A stretch of DNA of 64,000 nucleotides, from the NCBI GenBank assembly GCA_963814865.1, contig CAWFEN010000014.1, forward strand, positions 434,001-498,000, read 5' to 3'. The first letter of the stretch is position 1. Each line of letters starts with the position of its first letter. Source of the DNA: AP-15 sp963814865. Its GTDB lineage: Bacteria > Pseudomonadota > Alphaproteobacteria > ATCC43930 > CGMCC-115725. The position numbers were made by a program, and so were the translations under genes. Positions 9,688-19,339 of the stretch are shown in pieces. The notes under the pieces were generated by a model. That model was given only the letters and a program-made list of their open reading frames with translations, made no database searches and was not told the origin of the DNA.

Positions 9688-11731
9688 TCAGGCCGTACCG
9701 ACCGGCCTCGTCGCCGCGGTGAGCCATGCAGCGGTGGCGGGGTCGACGAGCGGGGTCAGCACCTCGCGGACATGGGCGTGATAGTGGTCTAGCCAGGCGA
9801 TCTCCTCGTCCTCGAGCAGTGACGGCTCGACCAGCGCGCGATCGATCGGGGCCAGGGTCAAGGTCTCGAAGCCCAGCATCTCGCGCTCGGCCGCACCGTT
9901 CGAGGGCTGCACCAGCACCAGATTCTCGATGCGGATGCCGTAGGCGCCGGTCTTGTAATAGCCGGGCTCGTTCGAGACGATCATGCCGGGCAGCAGCGGC
10001 TGCAGCGCTCGGCGCCTTGGAGATGCGCTGCGGCCCTTCATGCACGCCGAGATAGCTGCCCACGCCGTGCCCGGTGCCGTGGTCGTAGTCGAGCCCGGCC
10101 TGCCACAGCCCGCGCCGCGCGAAGCCGTCGAGCTGGGTCCCGGTCGTCCCTTTCGGAAACCGCGCCAAGGCCAGCGCGATATGGCCCTTCAGCACGCGGG
10201 TGAAGCGGTCGCGCATCTCCTGCGTCGGCTCGCCGATCGCGACCGTGCGCGTCACGTCGGTGGTGCCGTCGAGATATTGGGCGCCCGAATCGAGCAGATA
10301 GAGCGTGCCGGGTTCGAGCCGCTTCTCGGTCTCGGGCATCGCCCGGTAGTGGACGATGGCGCCGTTCGACCCGGCGCCCGAGATCGTCGGAAAGCTCAGG
10401 TCGCGGAAATATTCGCCCTCGCGGCGGATGGCTTCGAGACGGTCGCTGGCGGCGATCTCGCGGAGACCGCCCTTCGGCGCCTCATGGGCGAGCCAGGCGA
10501 GAAACCGGGTCAATGCAGCGCCGTCGCGGCGGTGCGCCGCCCGCGTGCCGTCGAGCTCGGCCGCATTCTTGCACGCCTTCGGCAACAGACATGGATCGGC
10601 GGCCTGGAGAATCTTCGCCTTTGCCGTTTCGAGCCGATCAAAGATCCATGACGCGGCACTCGCCGGGTCGGCCTGCACCCGCCCGCCCTCGGCGGCGAGC
10701 GCGTCGAGCGCCGGCCCCAATTCTTCCGGCGGCACCACCGTGACCCCGTTGCCGAGATGGCGGTCGAGGCCGGGGGCGAGCTTGCGCGGGTCGATGAACA
10801 AGGTGACGCTGCCGTCCTGGCGCAGGATGGCGAAAGACAACGGCAGCGGCGTGTGCGGGACGTCGCCGCCGCGGATGTTCAGCAGCCAGGCGATCAACTC
10901 GGGCATCGTCAGCACCGCCGCCGCGGCACCTGCCTCGGCCAAAGCACGGCCGAGCCGGGTGCGCTTCGATGCGGCGCTCTCGCCGGCAAAGCGCTCGGGA
11001 TGCGGCACCACCGGCGCCAGCGGTGCGGCCGGCTGATCGGCCCAGACCCGGTCGAGCGGATTGTCGGAAACCGCGCGCAACGCCGCTCCGGCCTTTTCGG
11101 CCGCGGCGCGAAACCGCGCCACCTCGTGCGGCGTGTGCAGCCACGGGTCGTAACCGAGCAGCATGCCCGCGGCGAGCGCCGTCTCGAGCCAGCGCGCCGG
11201 CGGCTCGTCGATCAGATGACGGATCTCGAAGAGGCCGCCGTCGACCTGCTGGGCCGCCTGCAACGTGTAGCGCCCGTCGACGAACAGCGCGGCCCGATCG
11301 CGCAGCACGATCGCGAGGCCGGCCGAGCCGGTAAAGCCGGTAAGCCAGGCGAGGCGCTGTCCGCGCGGGGGTACATACTCGCCCTGGTGCTCGTCCGAGC
11401 GCGGCACGACGAACCCGTCGAGCGTCCTCGCCGCCAATTCCCGGCGCAGCCGCGCCAGCCGCTCGGCGCGCGGCAGCCGCACGAAATCCTCGCGTGCGAG
11501 ACCGTCGCGATACCCGGCCGCCCGCGCCGCCCGCCGCGCTTCGAGCGCCTGCGCCAGCGCCGGCGTCACCGGATCGGCGACCAGCGGGTGCCAGCCGGTC
11601 CCGACCTCCGGCGGCGCCGCCAGCACCCCGGCGATCAGCGCCTCGATCCCTTCGGGGTCGTAAACCGATCCCGCTTCCTTCAGCAGCCGTGCGAGCTCGC
11701 CCCGATCGGGCGCCGATCCGTCAGACCTCAT
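9688..11731 (-). CDS. Xaa-Pro aminopeptidase (aminopeptidase P, M24B; one frameshift near 10010)
   Basis: A pita-bread M24B metallopeptidase of about 680 aa with two creatinase-like N-terminal domains, removing N-terminal residues before proline. ATG 11731 follows an AGAGAGGAG site. Metal ligands are the two Asp in LLDSGAQYLDGTTDVTRT, the His in HGTGHGVG, Glu in SNEPGYY and Glu in RIENLVLV. A single extra base at about 10005-10018 puts the last two ligands in another frame, so as written the reading frame would give an inactive protein. The corrected frame ends at the TGA at 9688. Both halves are well conserved, which argues for a sequence error. Confidence 0.88.
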
Positions 11732-11866
11732 CGACCGCTCCTCTCTCCGCCCCCCGCATTCCCACCAACGCCTTGGCATGGCTGGATTGCGATGCCGCCG
11801 CTGGTGCCTGCTGCGGCGCAGCGCCAAATTTTGTGCGACGCAGCATTCTGTTGCATGGGAGTATCC

Positions 11867-13033
11867 TCATGTTTGTTGTGAACCTCTTCCTCTCGGCCGG
11901 GAAGGCCTTTTCCGACTGGCATCGCCGGGAACGGGCCTGTGCCGAACTGATGGCGCTCGACGACCACTCGCTTGCCGATATCGGAATTCGCCGCTCGGAG
12001 ATCCGAGCGATCGTCGAAGCCGATAGCCGGGCGGCCCGATCGGCGGAATCGGCAGCGTCGCGGAAGGACGCGCCCCTCGGCCGGCGTAAGGCCGCCTGAC
12101 CGGCCGCTCGACCGCGCCGTCTTGATAGATGGGGGCCTCGGCCCCCATCGCCGTTTTCGGGATCGGTCCGGCGCGCAGGATCAGGGTCGACCAGCCGTCG
12201 ATGACGACCCGGCTTTCGAGGACGATGCCGCAGCCGCGGTGCGGCGCCAGCACGATGGGCTCCTGCCGGCGCAGCAATCCCGACAACACCGCCCGGCCGC
12301 CGGGAGCGAGATGGCGTGCGAGATCGGCGGCCAGCAGCGCCAGCGGGCGCGCCAGGATGTTCGAGAAAATCAGATCGTAGTGCCGCCTGCTCAGCGCAGG
12401 GTCGCGATATCCCGCCGCCCGGCCGACCCGTACCAGCCCGGCGACGCCGTTGCGCGCGAGGTTGCGGCGGGCGACGCCAACCGCTCCGGCATCGATGTCG
12501 CGCGCCGGCATCGGGCGGCGCAGCAGCCTGGCCGCGGCGATCGCGAGAACCCCGGTGCCGGTGCCGATGTCGAGCGGATGGCGAAACCGGCGGCGGCGTG
12601 CGAGGTGCTGCAGCGCGATCAGGCAACCGCGGGTCGAAGGATGCTCGCCGGTGCCGAAGGCGGTCGCGGCGTCGAGCGCGATCCCGATGGCGCCGGCCGG
12701 GACGCCGCCCCGATAATGCGAGCCATAGATGAAGAACCGGCCGACCCGCAATGGCGGAAAGGCGAGCTGGTTTTCCGCCACCCAGTCGCGCTCGGGCAGC
12801 CGCTCCTCGCCGATCTCGACGAGCGCGCCGCCCGCCGCGGCGGCGGCCACCGCCAGCCGCGCCGTCAGCGCCGGCATCGGCAAGGGGAGGCGCGGATAGG
12901 CCTCGATGCGCCATTCCTCGGGCGCGGTCTCAAAGGCCGAAACCGCCCCCGCCGCCTCGTCGACGAGCGCGAAGACCGCTTCCGCCGCCGCCAAGCCGCG
13001 GACCCGCGCGAGGACGCGCCAGACGATGCTCAC
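11867..13033 (-). CDS. prmA: Ribosomal protein L11 methyltransferase-like protein (PrmA) with an anomalous C-terminal tail
   Basis: A class I SAM methyltransferase of the PrmA type, which trimethylates ribosomal protein L11. The family signature TAFGTGEHPSTRG is present, followed by SAM motif I LDIGTGTGVLAIA and FSNILARPL (the post-motif substrate loop). It starts at GTG 13033, 43 bp after the MoxR stop. The recognisable fold ends at WSTLILRA, about residue 288. The frame then stays open for about 100 more residues, across a terminator-like hairpin and antisense to the whole DUF1127 gene. That tail has no recognisable domain and is Arg/Pro-rich, so it is probably not functional protein, but I found no earlier stop in any minus-strand frame across most of it. 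Confidence 0.75.
   Translation of the reverse strand: MSIVWRVLARVRGLAAAEAVFALVDEAAGAVSAFETAPEEWRIEAYPRLPLPMPALTARLAVAAAAAGGALVEIGEERLPERDWVAENQLAFPPLRVGRFFIYGSHYRGGVPAGAIGIALDAATAFGTGEHPSTRGCLIALQHLARRRRFRHPLDIGTGTGVLAIAAARLLRRPMPARDIDAGAVGVARRNLARNGVAGLVRVGRAAGYRDPALSRRHYDLIFSNILARPLALLAADLARHLAPGGRAVLSGLLRRQEPIVLAPHRGCGIVLESRVVIDGWSTLILRAGPIPKTAMGAEAPIYQDGAVERPVRRPYAGRGARPSATLPIPPIGPPGYRLRRSLGSPSGEFRYRQASGRRAPSVRHRPVPGDASRKRPSRPRGRGSQQT
11869..12099 (+). CDS. DUF1127 small protein
   Basis: A 76-aa protein with the DUF1127 core: WHRRERACAELMALDDHSLADIGIRRSEI, split as an Arg-rich helix followed by the L-x-DIG-I-R-x-EI motif at about residues 20-50. DUF1127 proteins are abundant in alphaproteobacteria; some members bind RNA or affect phosphate and carbon metabolism through small-RNA turnover. 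ATG 11869 has GGGAG eight bases upstream. A perfect hairpin follows at 12128. The gene lies wholly antisense to the apparent PrmA C-terminal extension. Confidence 0.85.
   Translation: MFVVNLFLSAGKAFSDWHRRERACAELMALDDHSLADIGIRRSEIRAIVEADSRAARSAESAASRKDAPLGRRKAA
12128..12157 (+). terminator. Hairpin terminator after the DUF1127 gene
   Basis: A perfect 9-bp stem, GATGGGGGC (12128-12136) with GCCCCCATC (12141-12149), has the four-base loop CTCG and is followed by GCCGTTTT. It sits 28 bp after the DUF1127 stop on the plus strand. The extended PrmA frame crosses it in antisense. Confidence 0.7.
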
Positions 13034-13076
13034 CCCCGCTCTCGCCGCGCTCGCGGCGAGGTCGAACGCCGGCGCA

Positions 13077-13925
13077 TCAGCCGCGCTCGCGGCGATGCAG
13101 GAAGGCCAGGCGCTCGAACAGATGGACGTCCTGCTCGTTTTTGAGCAGGGCGCCGTGCAAGGGCGGGATCAGCTTCGACGGGTCGCGGGTGCGCAGGGTT
13201 TCGGGCGAGATGTCCTCGACCAGCAGCAGCTTGAGCCAGTCGAGCAATTCGGAGGTCGAGGGCTTCTTTTTCAATCCCGGAACCTGGCGGATTTCAAAAA
13301 AGATCGTCAGCGCCTCGTGCACCAGATCATGTTTCAAGTCGGGAAAGTGAACATCGACGATCCGCAGCATCGTCTCGCGGTCGGGAAAGCGGATATAATG
13401 GAAAAAGCAGCGGCGCAGAAAGGCGTCCGGCAGCTCCTTTTCGTTGTTCGAAGTGATGATGACGATCGGCCGATGCCGAGCCTGGATGGTGCGCCGCGTC
13501 TCGTAGACGTAGAATTCCATCCGGTCGAGCTCGAGCAGCAGGTCGTTCGGGAATTCGATATCGGCCTTGTCGATCTCGTCGATCAGCAGAACCGGGGCGT
13601 CGTCCGCCTCGAACGCCTCCCACAGCTTGCCGGGCACGATGTAGTTGGCGATGTCGCGGACGCGCTCGTCGCCGAGCTGGCCGTCGCGCAGGCGCGAGAC
13701 CGCATCATATTCGTACAGCCCCTGCTGCGCCTTGGTCGTCGATTTGATGTGCCAGGTGATCAGGTCCTTGGCGATGCCGCGAGCGATCTCGTGGGCGAGA
13801 ATGGTCTTGCCGGTGCCGGGCTCGCCTTTTACGAGCAACGGCCGCTCGAGCGCGATCGCGGCATTGACCGCGACCCGCAGATCCTGCGTCGCCACATAGG
13901 TGTCGGTGCCCTCGAACCGTCGCAT
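13077..13925 (-). CDS. MoxR-family AAA+ ATPase
   Basis: A 282-aa AAA+ ATPase of the MoxR/CbbQ type. Walker A is GEPGTGKT at residues 34-41, Walker B is VLLIDEIDKAD, and the sensor-1 region ITSNNEKELPDAFLRR is clear. MoxR proteins act as chaperones that insert metals or remodel partner proteins, usually with a von Willebrand factor A protein encoded next door. No VWA gene is present here; the downstream neighbour is PrmA. ATG 13925 was chosen because conserved sequence (MRRFEGTDTYVATQDL) starts there; the frame is open a little further upstream. Confidence 0.88.
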   Translation of the reverse strand: MRRFEGTDTYVATQDLRVAVNAAIALERPLLVKGEPGTGKTILAHEIARGIAKDLITWHIKSTTKAQQGLYEYDAVSRLRDGQLGDERVRDIANYIVPGKLWEAFEADDAPVLLIDEIDKADIEFPNDLLLELDRMEFYVYETRRTIQARHRPIVIITSNNEKELPDAFLRRCFFHYIRFPDRETMLRIVDVHFPDLKHDLVHEALTIFFEIRQVPGLKKKPSTSELLDWLKLLLVEDISPETLRTRDPSKLIPPLHGALLKNEQDVHLFERLAFLHRRERG

Positions 13926-14052
13926 GTTCGCCGCATCCCTTGTCGTTGCGACGATCACATAACCTGCGGGTACGGATGACGCCAGCCCGCGGACAGTGCG
14001 CGGGCGCCGCGGCCGGGCGGATCGCCATCGCGGCAACCGGATCGACCGAGCG

Positions 14053-15267
14053 TCAGCGCGCGGCGGCTTCCTTGAAATGCTTCGACAGAGCCAGCCCCTG
14101 GCTCTGGTACGACGAGCCGATGGCGCGGCCGTAGAGCTTGTCCGGCCGGGCGATCAGCCGCTCATAGACGAGGCGGCCGATGATCTGGCCGTGCTCGATC
14201 AGGAAGGGCACCTCGTGCGCGCGCACCTCCAGCACCGCGCGGCTGCCTTTGCCCCCGGTCTCAGCCGTGCCAAAGCCCGGATCGAAGAAACCCGCATAAT
14301 GAACCCGAAATTCGCCGACTAACGTATCATAGGCCAGCATCTCCGCCGCCTGGTCTGTCGGTATGGCGACCGACTCGCGCGACGCTAGAATGTAGAAATC
14401 TTCGGGATCCAGGATTATGCCGCGATCGTCGTTCGCGAATACCAAATCCCAAAAATCTCTGACGTTATAGTGGTTTGTCTGATCGACATCGATTACCGGA
14501 GTATGCTTTCGCGCTTTGTATCCGACGAAGCCGCTCTGGAGGGTGCCGCTCACATCAACAGTAACTGCCAGCCCCCCCTCGATTAATTCCCGGCCGATAG
14601 GGGACCCAGGGGGCACGATGCTGAAGCCGACCTCTTCGTGCAGCCGGCGCAGAGCGGCGTTGCTCGAAGTCGGCCTCCCTCGCCGAACCCGGAGCTGAAC
14701 GAGGCGTGATCCCTTTCGAACGAGGATGCTGAATGATCGGGGTGACAGTTCCGCGAAAAGCGGGCCGGAATAATTGGACTTGATGCTGTCGAACTCAGTA
14801 CCATAATCGGTAATCACCCGCGCGAAAACGTTAAGACGGCCGGTTGAGCTCTTTGGATTGGCGGACCCCGAGGTGCGATACCGCAACGCCAGGTGTTCGA
14901 GCAACGGCACAATGTAGACGCAATCCTTTTCGAGGACGGCACCCTCACGCAAATCAAGGGTATGAAGCTGCAAAGTGCGCAATTTCTCGCTAACCGTGCG
15001 ATCGGGGCCGGGAAGAAAGCTCGCGCGAACCCGATGGGCGACATTCCCGAGACGCAGATCAAGGCTGGCAGGCTGAATCTGATCGGCGACGATTGGTTCC
15101 AGGGACTGGATCTCGTGGGTCCGCTCGATAGCATCGCGCAACAACTGGTACGGCAAAATCCCGGTTGCATGTTCGAGCTCTCGCGGTTCGGGCGGCGGAA
15201 ACAGGTCCCCGGTCGAAGGCTCGGCTTCGGGCAGCGGGAACAGCGCGCCTGCCTGCGCTTCGGTCAT
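14053..15267 (-). CDS. dcd: 2'-deoxycytidine 5'-triphosphate deaminase, two-module form
   Basis: A 404-aa protein made of two dUTPase-like modules, as in alphaproteobacterial dCTP deaminases. It converts dCTP to dUTP for thymidylate synthesis. The dCTP-deaminase motif NPKSSTGRLNVFARV is in the first module, and the second module begins near VGFSIVPPGSPIG. The first 30 residues, Pro/Glu-rich with repeated LFPLPE and LFPPPE, are longer than usual and look disordered. ATG 15267 is preceded by GGAGG. The middle of the gene looks visibly lower in GC than its neighbours. It is divergent from cysteine synthase across a 142-bp gap. Confidence 0.85.
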   Translation of the reverse strand: MTEAQAGALFPLPEAEPSTGDLFPPPEPRELEHATGILPYQLLRDAIERTHEIQSLEPIVADQIQPASLDLRLGNVAHRVRASFLPGPDRTVSEKLRTLQLHTLDLREGAVLEKDCVYIVPLLEHLALRYRTSGSANPKSSTGRLNVFARVITDYGTEFDSIKSNYSGPLFAELSPRSFSILVRKGSRLVQLRVRRGRPTSSNAALRRLHEEVGFSIVPPGSPIGRELIEGGLAVTVDVSGTLQSGFVGYKARKHTPVIDVDQTNHYNVRDFWDLVFANDDRGIILDPEDFYILASRESVAIPTDQAAEMLAYDTLVGEFRVHYAGFFDPGFGTAETGGKGSRAVLEVRAHEVPFLIEHGQIIGRLVYERLIARPDKLYGRAIGSSYQSQGLALSKHFKEAAAR

Positions 15268-15409
15268 CCGGTGGTGTCCTCCGATTGGCGATAGCCCGGT
15301 TTTACGCCATCCGGCGCCGCAGCGTAAATCGCGGCCGGCTTGCCCTCGATGCACGGTGACCGTTAGTGTTATCGGCAATTTGTACCGTGCCGGAGGCTAG
15401 GGGTAGGGC

Positions 15410-16408
15410 ATGCAGATCCGCGACGGCTTTGTCGATACGGTCGGGAACACGCCGCTGATCAAGTTGCGGCGGGCCTCGGAAGAGACCGGGTGCACGATCC
15501 TTGGCAAGGCCGAGTTTTTGAACCCGGGCGGCTCGGTCAAGGACCGGGCGGCGCTCGCCATCATCAAGGATGCCGAGGAGCGCGGGCTGCTGCGGCCGGG
15601 CGGCGTCATCGTCGAGGGCACCGCCGGCAACACCGGCATCGGCCTCGCCCTCGTCGGCAATGCGCGCGGCTATCGCTCGGTCATCGTCATGCCGGAGACG
15701 CAGAGCCAGGAAAAAAAGGACATGCTGCTGCTGTGCGGCGCCGATCTGCGCCTCGTGCCCGCCGTGCCCTATTCCAACCCGATGCATTACGCGCGCTATT
15801 CCGGCCAGCTCGCCGACGAGATCGCCGCACAGGAGCCGAACGGCGCGATCTGGGCCAACCAGTTCGACAATCTCGCCAACCGGCGCGGCCATTACGAGAC
15901 GACCGGCCCCGAGATCTGGGACCAGACCGACGGCAAGGTCGACGGCTTCACCTGCTCGGTCGGCACCGGCGGCACCCTCTCCGGCGTCGGCATCGCGCTC
16001 AAGGAACGCAACTCCAAGGTCCAGATCTATCTGTCCGACTGCATGGGCTCGGGAATTTACAGCTGGTATGCGCGACGCGAGTTCAAGCCGGAAGGCAATT
16101 CGATCACCGAGGGCATCGGCAACAACCATGAGACGGGGAACCTCGAAGGCTTTACGCCGGACGGCCAGTTCCAGATCACCGATGCCGAGATGCTGCCGGT
16201 ATTGTTCGCCCTCGTCGTCGAGGAGGGCCTCGTGCTCGGCGGCTCGACCGGCATCAATGTCTGCGGCGCCATCCGCCTGGCGCGGCTCATGGGCCCCGGC
16301 CACACGATCGTAACCATTCTCGCCGATTCCGGCACCCGCTATCAGTCGAAGCTGTTCAACCCCGCTTTTCTGAAGGAGCGCGACCTCCCTCTCCCCCCAT
16401 GGCTCTAG
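15410..16408 (+). CDS. cysK: Cysteine synthase (O-acetylserine sulfhydrylase)
   Basis: A 332-aa PLP enzyme that makes cysteine from O-acetylserine and sulfide. The PLP lysine is Lys44 in LNPGGSVKDRAA; the substrate loop GTAGNTGIGLALV and the phosphate-binding GTGGTLSGVG are intact. It is the first gene of a plus-strand run with an AlaX-like editing protein, a sulfurtransferase and a GNAT enzyme, spaced by 2-53 bp. The sulfurtransferase neighbour suggests a sulfur amino-acid theme (inference). Confidence 0.92.
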   Translation: MQIRDGFVDTVGNTPLIKLRRASEETGCTILGKAEFLNPGGSVKDRAALAIIKDAEERGLLRPGGVIVEGTAGNTGIGLALVGNARGYRSVIVMPETQSQEKKDMLLLCGADLRLVPAVPYSNPMHYARYSGQLADEIAAQEPNGAIWANQFDNLANRRGHYETTGPEIWDQTDGKVDGFTCSVGTGGTLSGVGIALKERNSKVQIYLSDCMGSGIYSWYARREFKPEGNSITEGIGNNHETGNLEGFTPDGQFQITDAEMLPVLFALVVEEGLVLGGSTGINVCGAIRLARLMGPGHTIVTILADSGTRYQSKLFNPAFLKERDLPLPPWL

Positions 16409-16461
16409 AGAGAAAGGCCACGCTGTTCCGGAAAAGCCTGGGAGAGCGATAGGAGGCAGCC

Positions 16462-17173
16462 ATGACCGAGCTTCTGTTTCGTGACGACGGCTACCTGCGT
16501 TCGTGCGCGGCGCGGGTGGTTGCCGCCGACCAGCGGGGGATCCGGCTCGACCGCACGGTGTTCTATCCGACGGGCGGCGGCCAGCCGGGCGATACCGGCC
16601 TTCTGCGCCTGCCATCCGGACAGGCGATCGCAATCGTCGATACGGTGAAGGGCGATGCGCTCGACGAGGTGATCCATGTTGCCGACCCCGGCGCGGCGCT
16701 GCCCGAGCCGGGTAGCGAGGTGGTTGCCGAGATCGATTGGCAGCGGCGCCATCGGCTGATGCGCATGCATACCTGCCTGCACCTGCTGTGCAGCGTCGTG
16801 CCGGGGGCAGTGACCGGCGGCCAGGTCGCCGACGGCAGGGGCCGGCTCGACTTTGATATTCCGGGGTCGGGCCTCGACAAGGCTGCGATCGCCGAACGCC
16901 TCAACGCGCTGATCGCCGCGGCGCACCCCGTGACCCCGCGCTGGATCGGCGACGAGGATCTCGCCGCCCAGCCGGAGCTTGTCCGCACGATGTCGGTCAA
17001 GCCGCCGACCGGCACGGGCCGGGTCCGCCTGATGGAGGTCGCCGGCGTCGATCTGCAGCCCTGCGGCGGCACCCACGTCCGCAATACCGCCGAGATCGGC
17101 CCGGTCGCGGTGACCAAGATCGAGAGCAAGGGCCGGCAGAACCGTCGAAGTCATCATCGCTTTCGCCGAGTGA
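16462..17173 (+). CDS. Alanyl-tRNA editing protein (AlaX-like; frameshift in last codons)
   Basis: A stand-alone editing domain related to the second half of alanyl-tRNA synthetase, about 236 aa, which hydrolyses mischarged Ser-tRNA(Ala) or Gly-tRNA(Ala). Zinc ligands are seen as HTCLHLL (HxxxH) and PCGGTHVRNT (CxxxH). ATG 16462 follows AGGAGG. Near 17140-17147 one extra base shifts the frame. The natural ending reads KGRQN then VEVIIAFAE and stops at the TGA at 17171-17173. Without correction the frame runs 150 bp into the sulfurtransferase gene, which starts at 17189 with good conservation. Confidence 0.87.
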
Positions 17174-17188
17174 GCGAGGAGAACCGCC

Positions 17189-18058
17189 ATGCCCTATGCC
17201 CATCCCGAGGCGCTGGTCGGCAGCGAATGGCTCGCCGCGCATCTCGACGACCCGCATCTGCGGATCGTCGACTGCTCGTTCAAATTGCCCGGCGTCACCC
17301 CGACCGCGCGCGCCGATTACGACCGTGAGCATATTCCGGGTGCGGTGTTCTTCGACATCGACGATATCGCCGAGCCCGGCACCAGCCTGCCGCACATGGT
17401 CCCGTCGCCCGGTCTGTTCGCGCAGAAGATCGGCGCGCTCGGCATCGGCGATGGCGACAAAATCGTCGTCTATGACTGCGTGGGCCTGTCGTCGGCCGGG
17501 CGTGCGTGGTGGATGCTGCGCCTCTTCGGCCATCGCGATGTGGCGCTGCTCGATGGCGGGCTGCCGAAATGGAAAGAAGAGCGGCGGCCGCTCGACGCCG
17601 CGACCCCGGCCCCGCAACCGCGGCGCTTCACCGCACATTTCGACCCGGCATTGGTCCGCGACAGGGCCGCCCTGCTCAACAACCTGGCGACCCGGCACGA
17701 GCAGATTGTCGACGCGCGCGCCGCCGGCCGCTTCGATGGCACCGCGCCGGAACCGCGGCCGGGGATGCGCAGCGGCCACATCCCCGGCAGCCGCAACCTT
17801 CCCTTCGACCAGCTTACCGACCCGCAGACCCACCGGCTGCGCAGCGCCGAGGAGCTGGCGGCGCGGTTCCGCGCTGCCGGCGTGGCGCTTGACCGCCCGG
17901 TCGTGACCAGCTGCGGCTCGGGCGTGACCGCCTGCGCGCTCGCCTTTGCCTTGCATCTGATCGGCCATCCGGGCGCTGCCGTCTACGACGGCAGCTGGTC
18001 GGAATGGGGGCTGCCCGGCGACATCCCGGTCGAGACCGGCCCGGCCATCAAGAGCTGA
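17189..18058 (+). CDS. sseA: 3-mercaptopyruvate sulfurtransferase (two rhodanese domains)
   Basis: A 289-aa tandem-rhodanese protein. The first domain is catalytically silent; the second carries the active cysteine Cys242 in the loop CGSGVTAC, which fits 3-mercaptopyruvate sulfurtransferase better than thiosulfate sulfurtransferase (CRKGVTA type). It moves sulfur from 3-mercaptopyruvate to thiophilic acceptors. The AGGAGAAC site precedes ATG 17189, 16 bp after the natural stop of the AlaX-like gene. The GNAT gene begins one base after its stop. Confidence 0.9.
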   Translation: MPYAHPEALVGSEWLAAHLDDPHLRIVDCSFKLPGVTPTARADYDREHIPGAVFFDIDDIAEPGTSLPHMVPSPGLFAQKIGALGIGDGDKIVVYDCVGLSSAGRAWWMLRLFGHRDVALLDGGLPKWKEERRPLDAATPAPQPRRFTAHFDPALVRDRAALLNNLATRHEQIVDARAAGRFDGTAPEPRPGMRSGHIPGSRNLPFDQLTDPQTHRLRSAEELAARFRAAGVALDRPVVTSCGSGVTACALAFALHLIGHPGAAVYDGSWSEWGLPGDIPVETGPAIKS

Positions 18059-18059
18059 G

Positions 18060-18629
18060 ATGCTCGACGACACCATCACCTATCTCGAAATGCTGGCGCG
18101 GCCGGCGGGGCGGCGGGTCCCGGCGCCATTCGACAAGCTCGCGCTGATGCGCGCCGAGAACATCACGGTTTCGTTCTATCGCTATATCTACAACACCGTC
18201 GGCGAGCCCTGGCTGTGGTTCGAGCGCCGGCTCGTCGACGACGCGACGCTCGCGGCGCTGATCGCCAGGCCGACGATCGACATCTTTGTCCTGTACGTGC
18301 GCGGGGTTCCGGCCGGCTTTTTCGAGCTCGACAGCGCCGCCCCGCGCGAGACCAAGCTGTGCTATTTCGGCCTCGTCCCGGACTTCATCGGGCGCGGCCT
18401 CGGTCCCTACCTGCTGCAGGCGGCGATCGACCGGGCCTGGACTGCGCGGCCGATCGACCGCTTCTGGCTGCATACTTCGACCTACGACCATCCCAAGGCG
18501 CTCGGCACCTATCAGCGCGCCGGCTTTGTCGTCTATGCCCGCCGCCCGGCGTCGTTCGAGGACCCGCGTCTTCACGGCATCCTGCCGCGCACCCTGCGCC
18601 ACCGCCTGCTGCCGCCGCTTGCCCCCTAG
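18060..18629 (+). CDS. GNAT-family N-acetyltransferase
   Basis: A 189-aa protein with the acetyl-CoA-binding motif A at GLVPDFIGRGLGPYLL (R-G-x-G type) and a preceding beta-strand pair around IFVLYVRGVPAGFFEL. The family transfers an acetyl group to an amine; the acceptor is unknown. ATG 18060 follows the sulfurtransferase stop directly, so translation is probably coupled. Confidence 0.85.
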   Translation: MLDDTITYLEMLARPAGRRVPAPFDKLALMRAENITVSFYRYIYNTVGEPWLWFERRLVDDATLAALIARPTIDIFVLYVRGVPAGFFELDSAAPRETKLCYFGLVPDFIGRGLGPYLLQAAIDRAWTARPIDRFWLHTSTYDHPKALGTYQRAGFVVYARRPASFEDPRLHGILPRTLRHRLLPPLAP

Positions 18630-18754
18630 AGCAGCGGAAACGCGCTCGACTGGCACTCGGTATTTTTGCGAAACTGCATAGCGCGACGCTTCCGCCCGCG
18701 AGTACAATCGCCTCCGGCATCCTTGCCGAAGTTTCGACCATGGGAGGCGACCCG

Positions 18755-19235
18755 ATGAAGATGAAATCAACTCTTGAACGGTGTTGCGATTGCTGCCGCG
18801 CTTGCGATTGCCGGACCTGTCTGGGCGCAGAACCCGACCGGCGGAAACGGGATGGGAATGCCCGGCCCGAACCCCGGCGGGGGCGGCGGCTTGACCCCTT
18901 ACAGCACCGGCGCATCACCCCCTCCTGCCATGGCGGCGCCCCCGCCCGCATCGACCTCGGCGATGCCGCCGATGCACCGGGCCGCGCGCGCCCACCACAC
19001 GATGCATCATATGGCAGCGAAACCTCTGCCGGGAGATACGGCCAATCAGCTGAATCAACAGGAGCTCGCCCGCCTTCAGGCAGCCAGCGCGATGCCGCCG
19101 CCGGCGCCAATGGGCACGATGCCGCCACCGGCCCCGATGCCCAGTCCGTCAGGGGGGAACAGCATGGGGATGCCCGGTCCGAGCATGGGCGGCCCGGGCC
19201 TTACGCCCTACAGCACCGGCACCCCGCAACGGTAA
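18755..19235 (+). CDS. Exported Met/Pro/Gly-rich protein with a duplicated motif (one frameshift near 18775)
   Basis: About 159 aa, no known family. ATG 18755 has a good GGGAGG site and opens MKMKSTL; one extra base at 18774-18776 then shifts into NGVAIAAALAIAGPVWAQN, which completes a clear Sec signal peptide with AxA-type cleavage after WAQ. A TTG start at 18774 would also give the signal peptide but has no ribosome-binding site. The mature protein is low-complexity, rich in Pro, Met, Gly and His. The motif GGN-x-MGMPGP followed by GLTPYSTG occurs once at the N-terminus and again at the C-terminus. It is probably periplasmic or surface-located. Confidence 0.72.
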
Positions 19236-19339
19236 CTGCCTGAGGGCTGCGTCGGATTTCCGAGCACCTGCAAGGGGGCTGGGAACTCCCGTGCCCTCGC
19301 GGCGCAAAGGTGACCCGGTGTCGGGGCGGGAGGATAACA

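Noticed and set aside
18774..18776. TTG start for the Met/Pro-rich exported protein
   Set aside because: No ribosome-binding site is in front of it, while ATG 18755 has a good one and restores the basic N-terminus of the signal peptide after a one-base correction.
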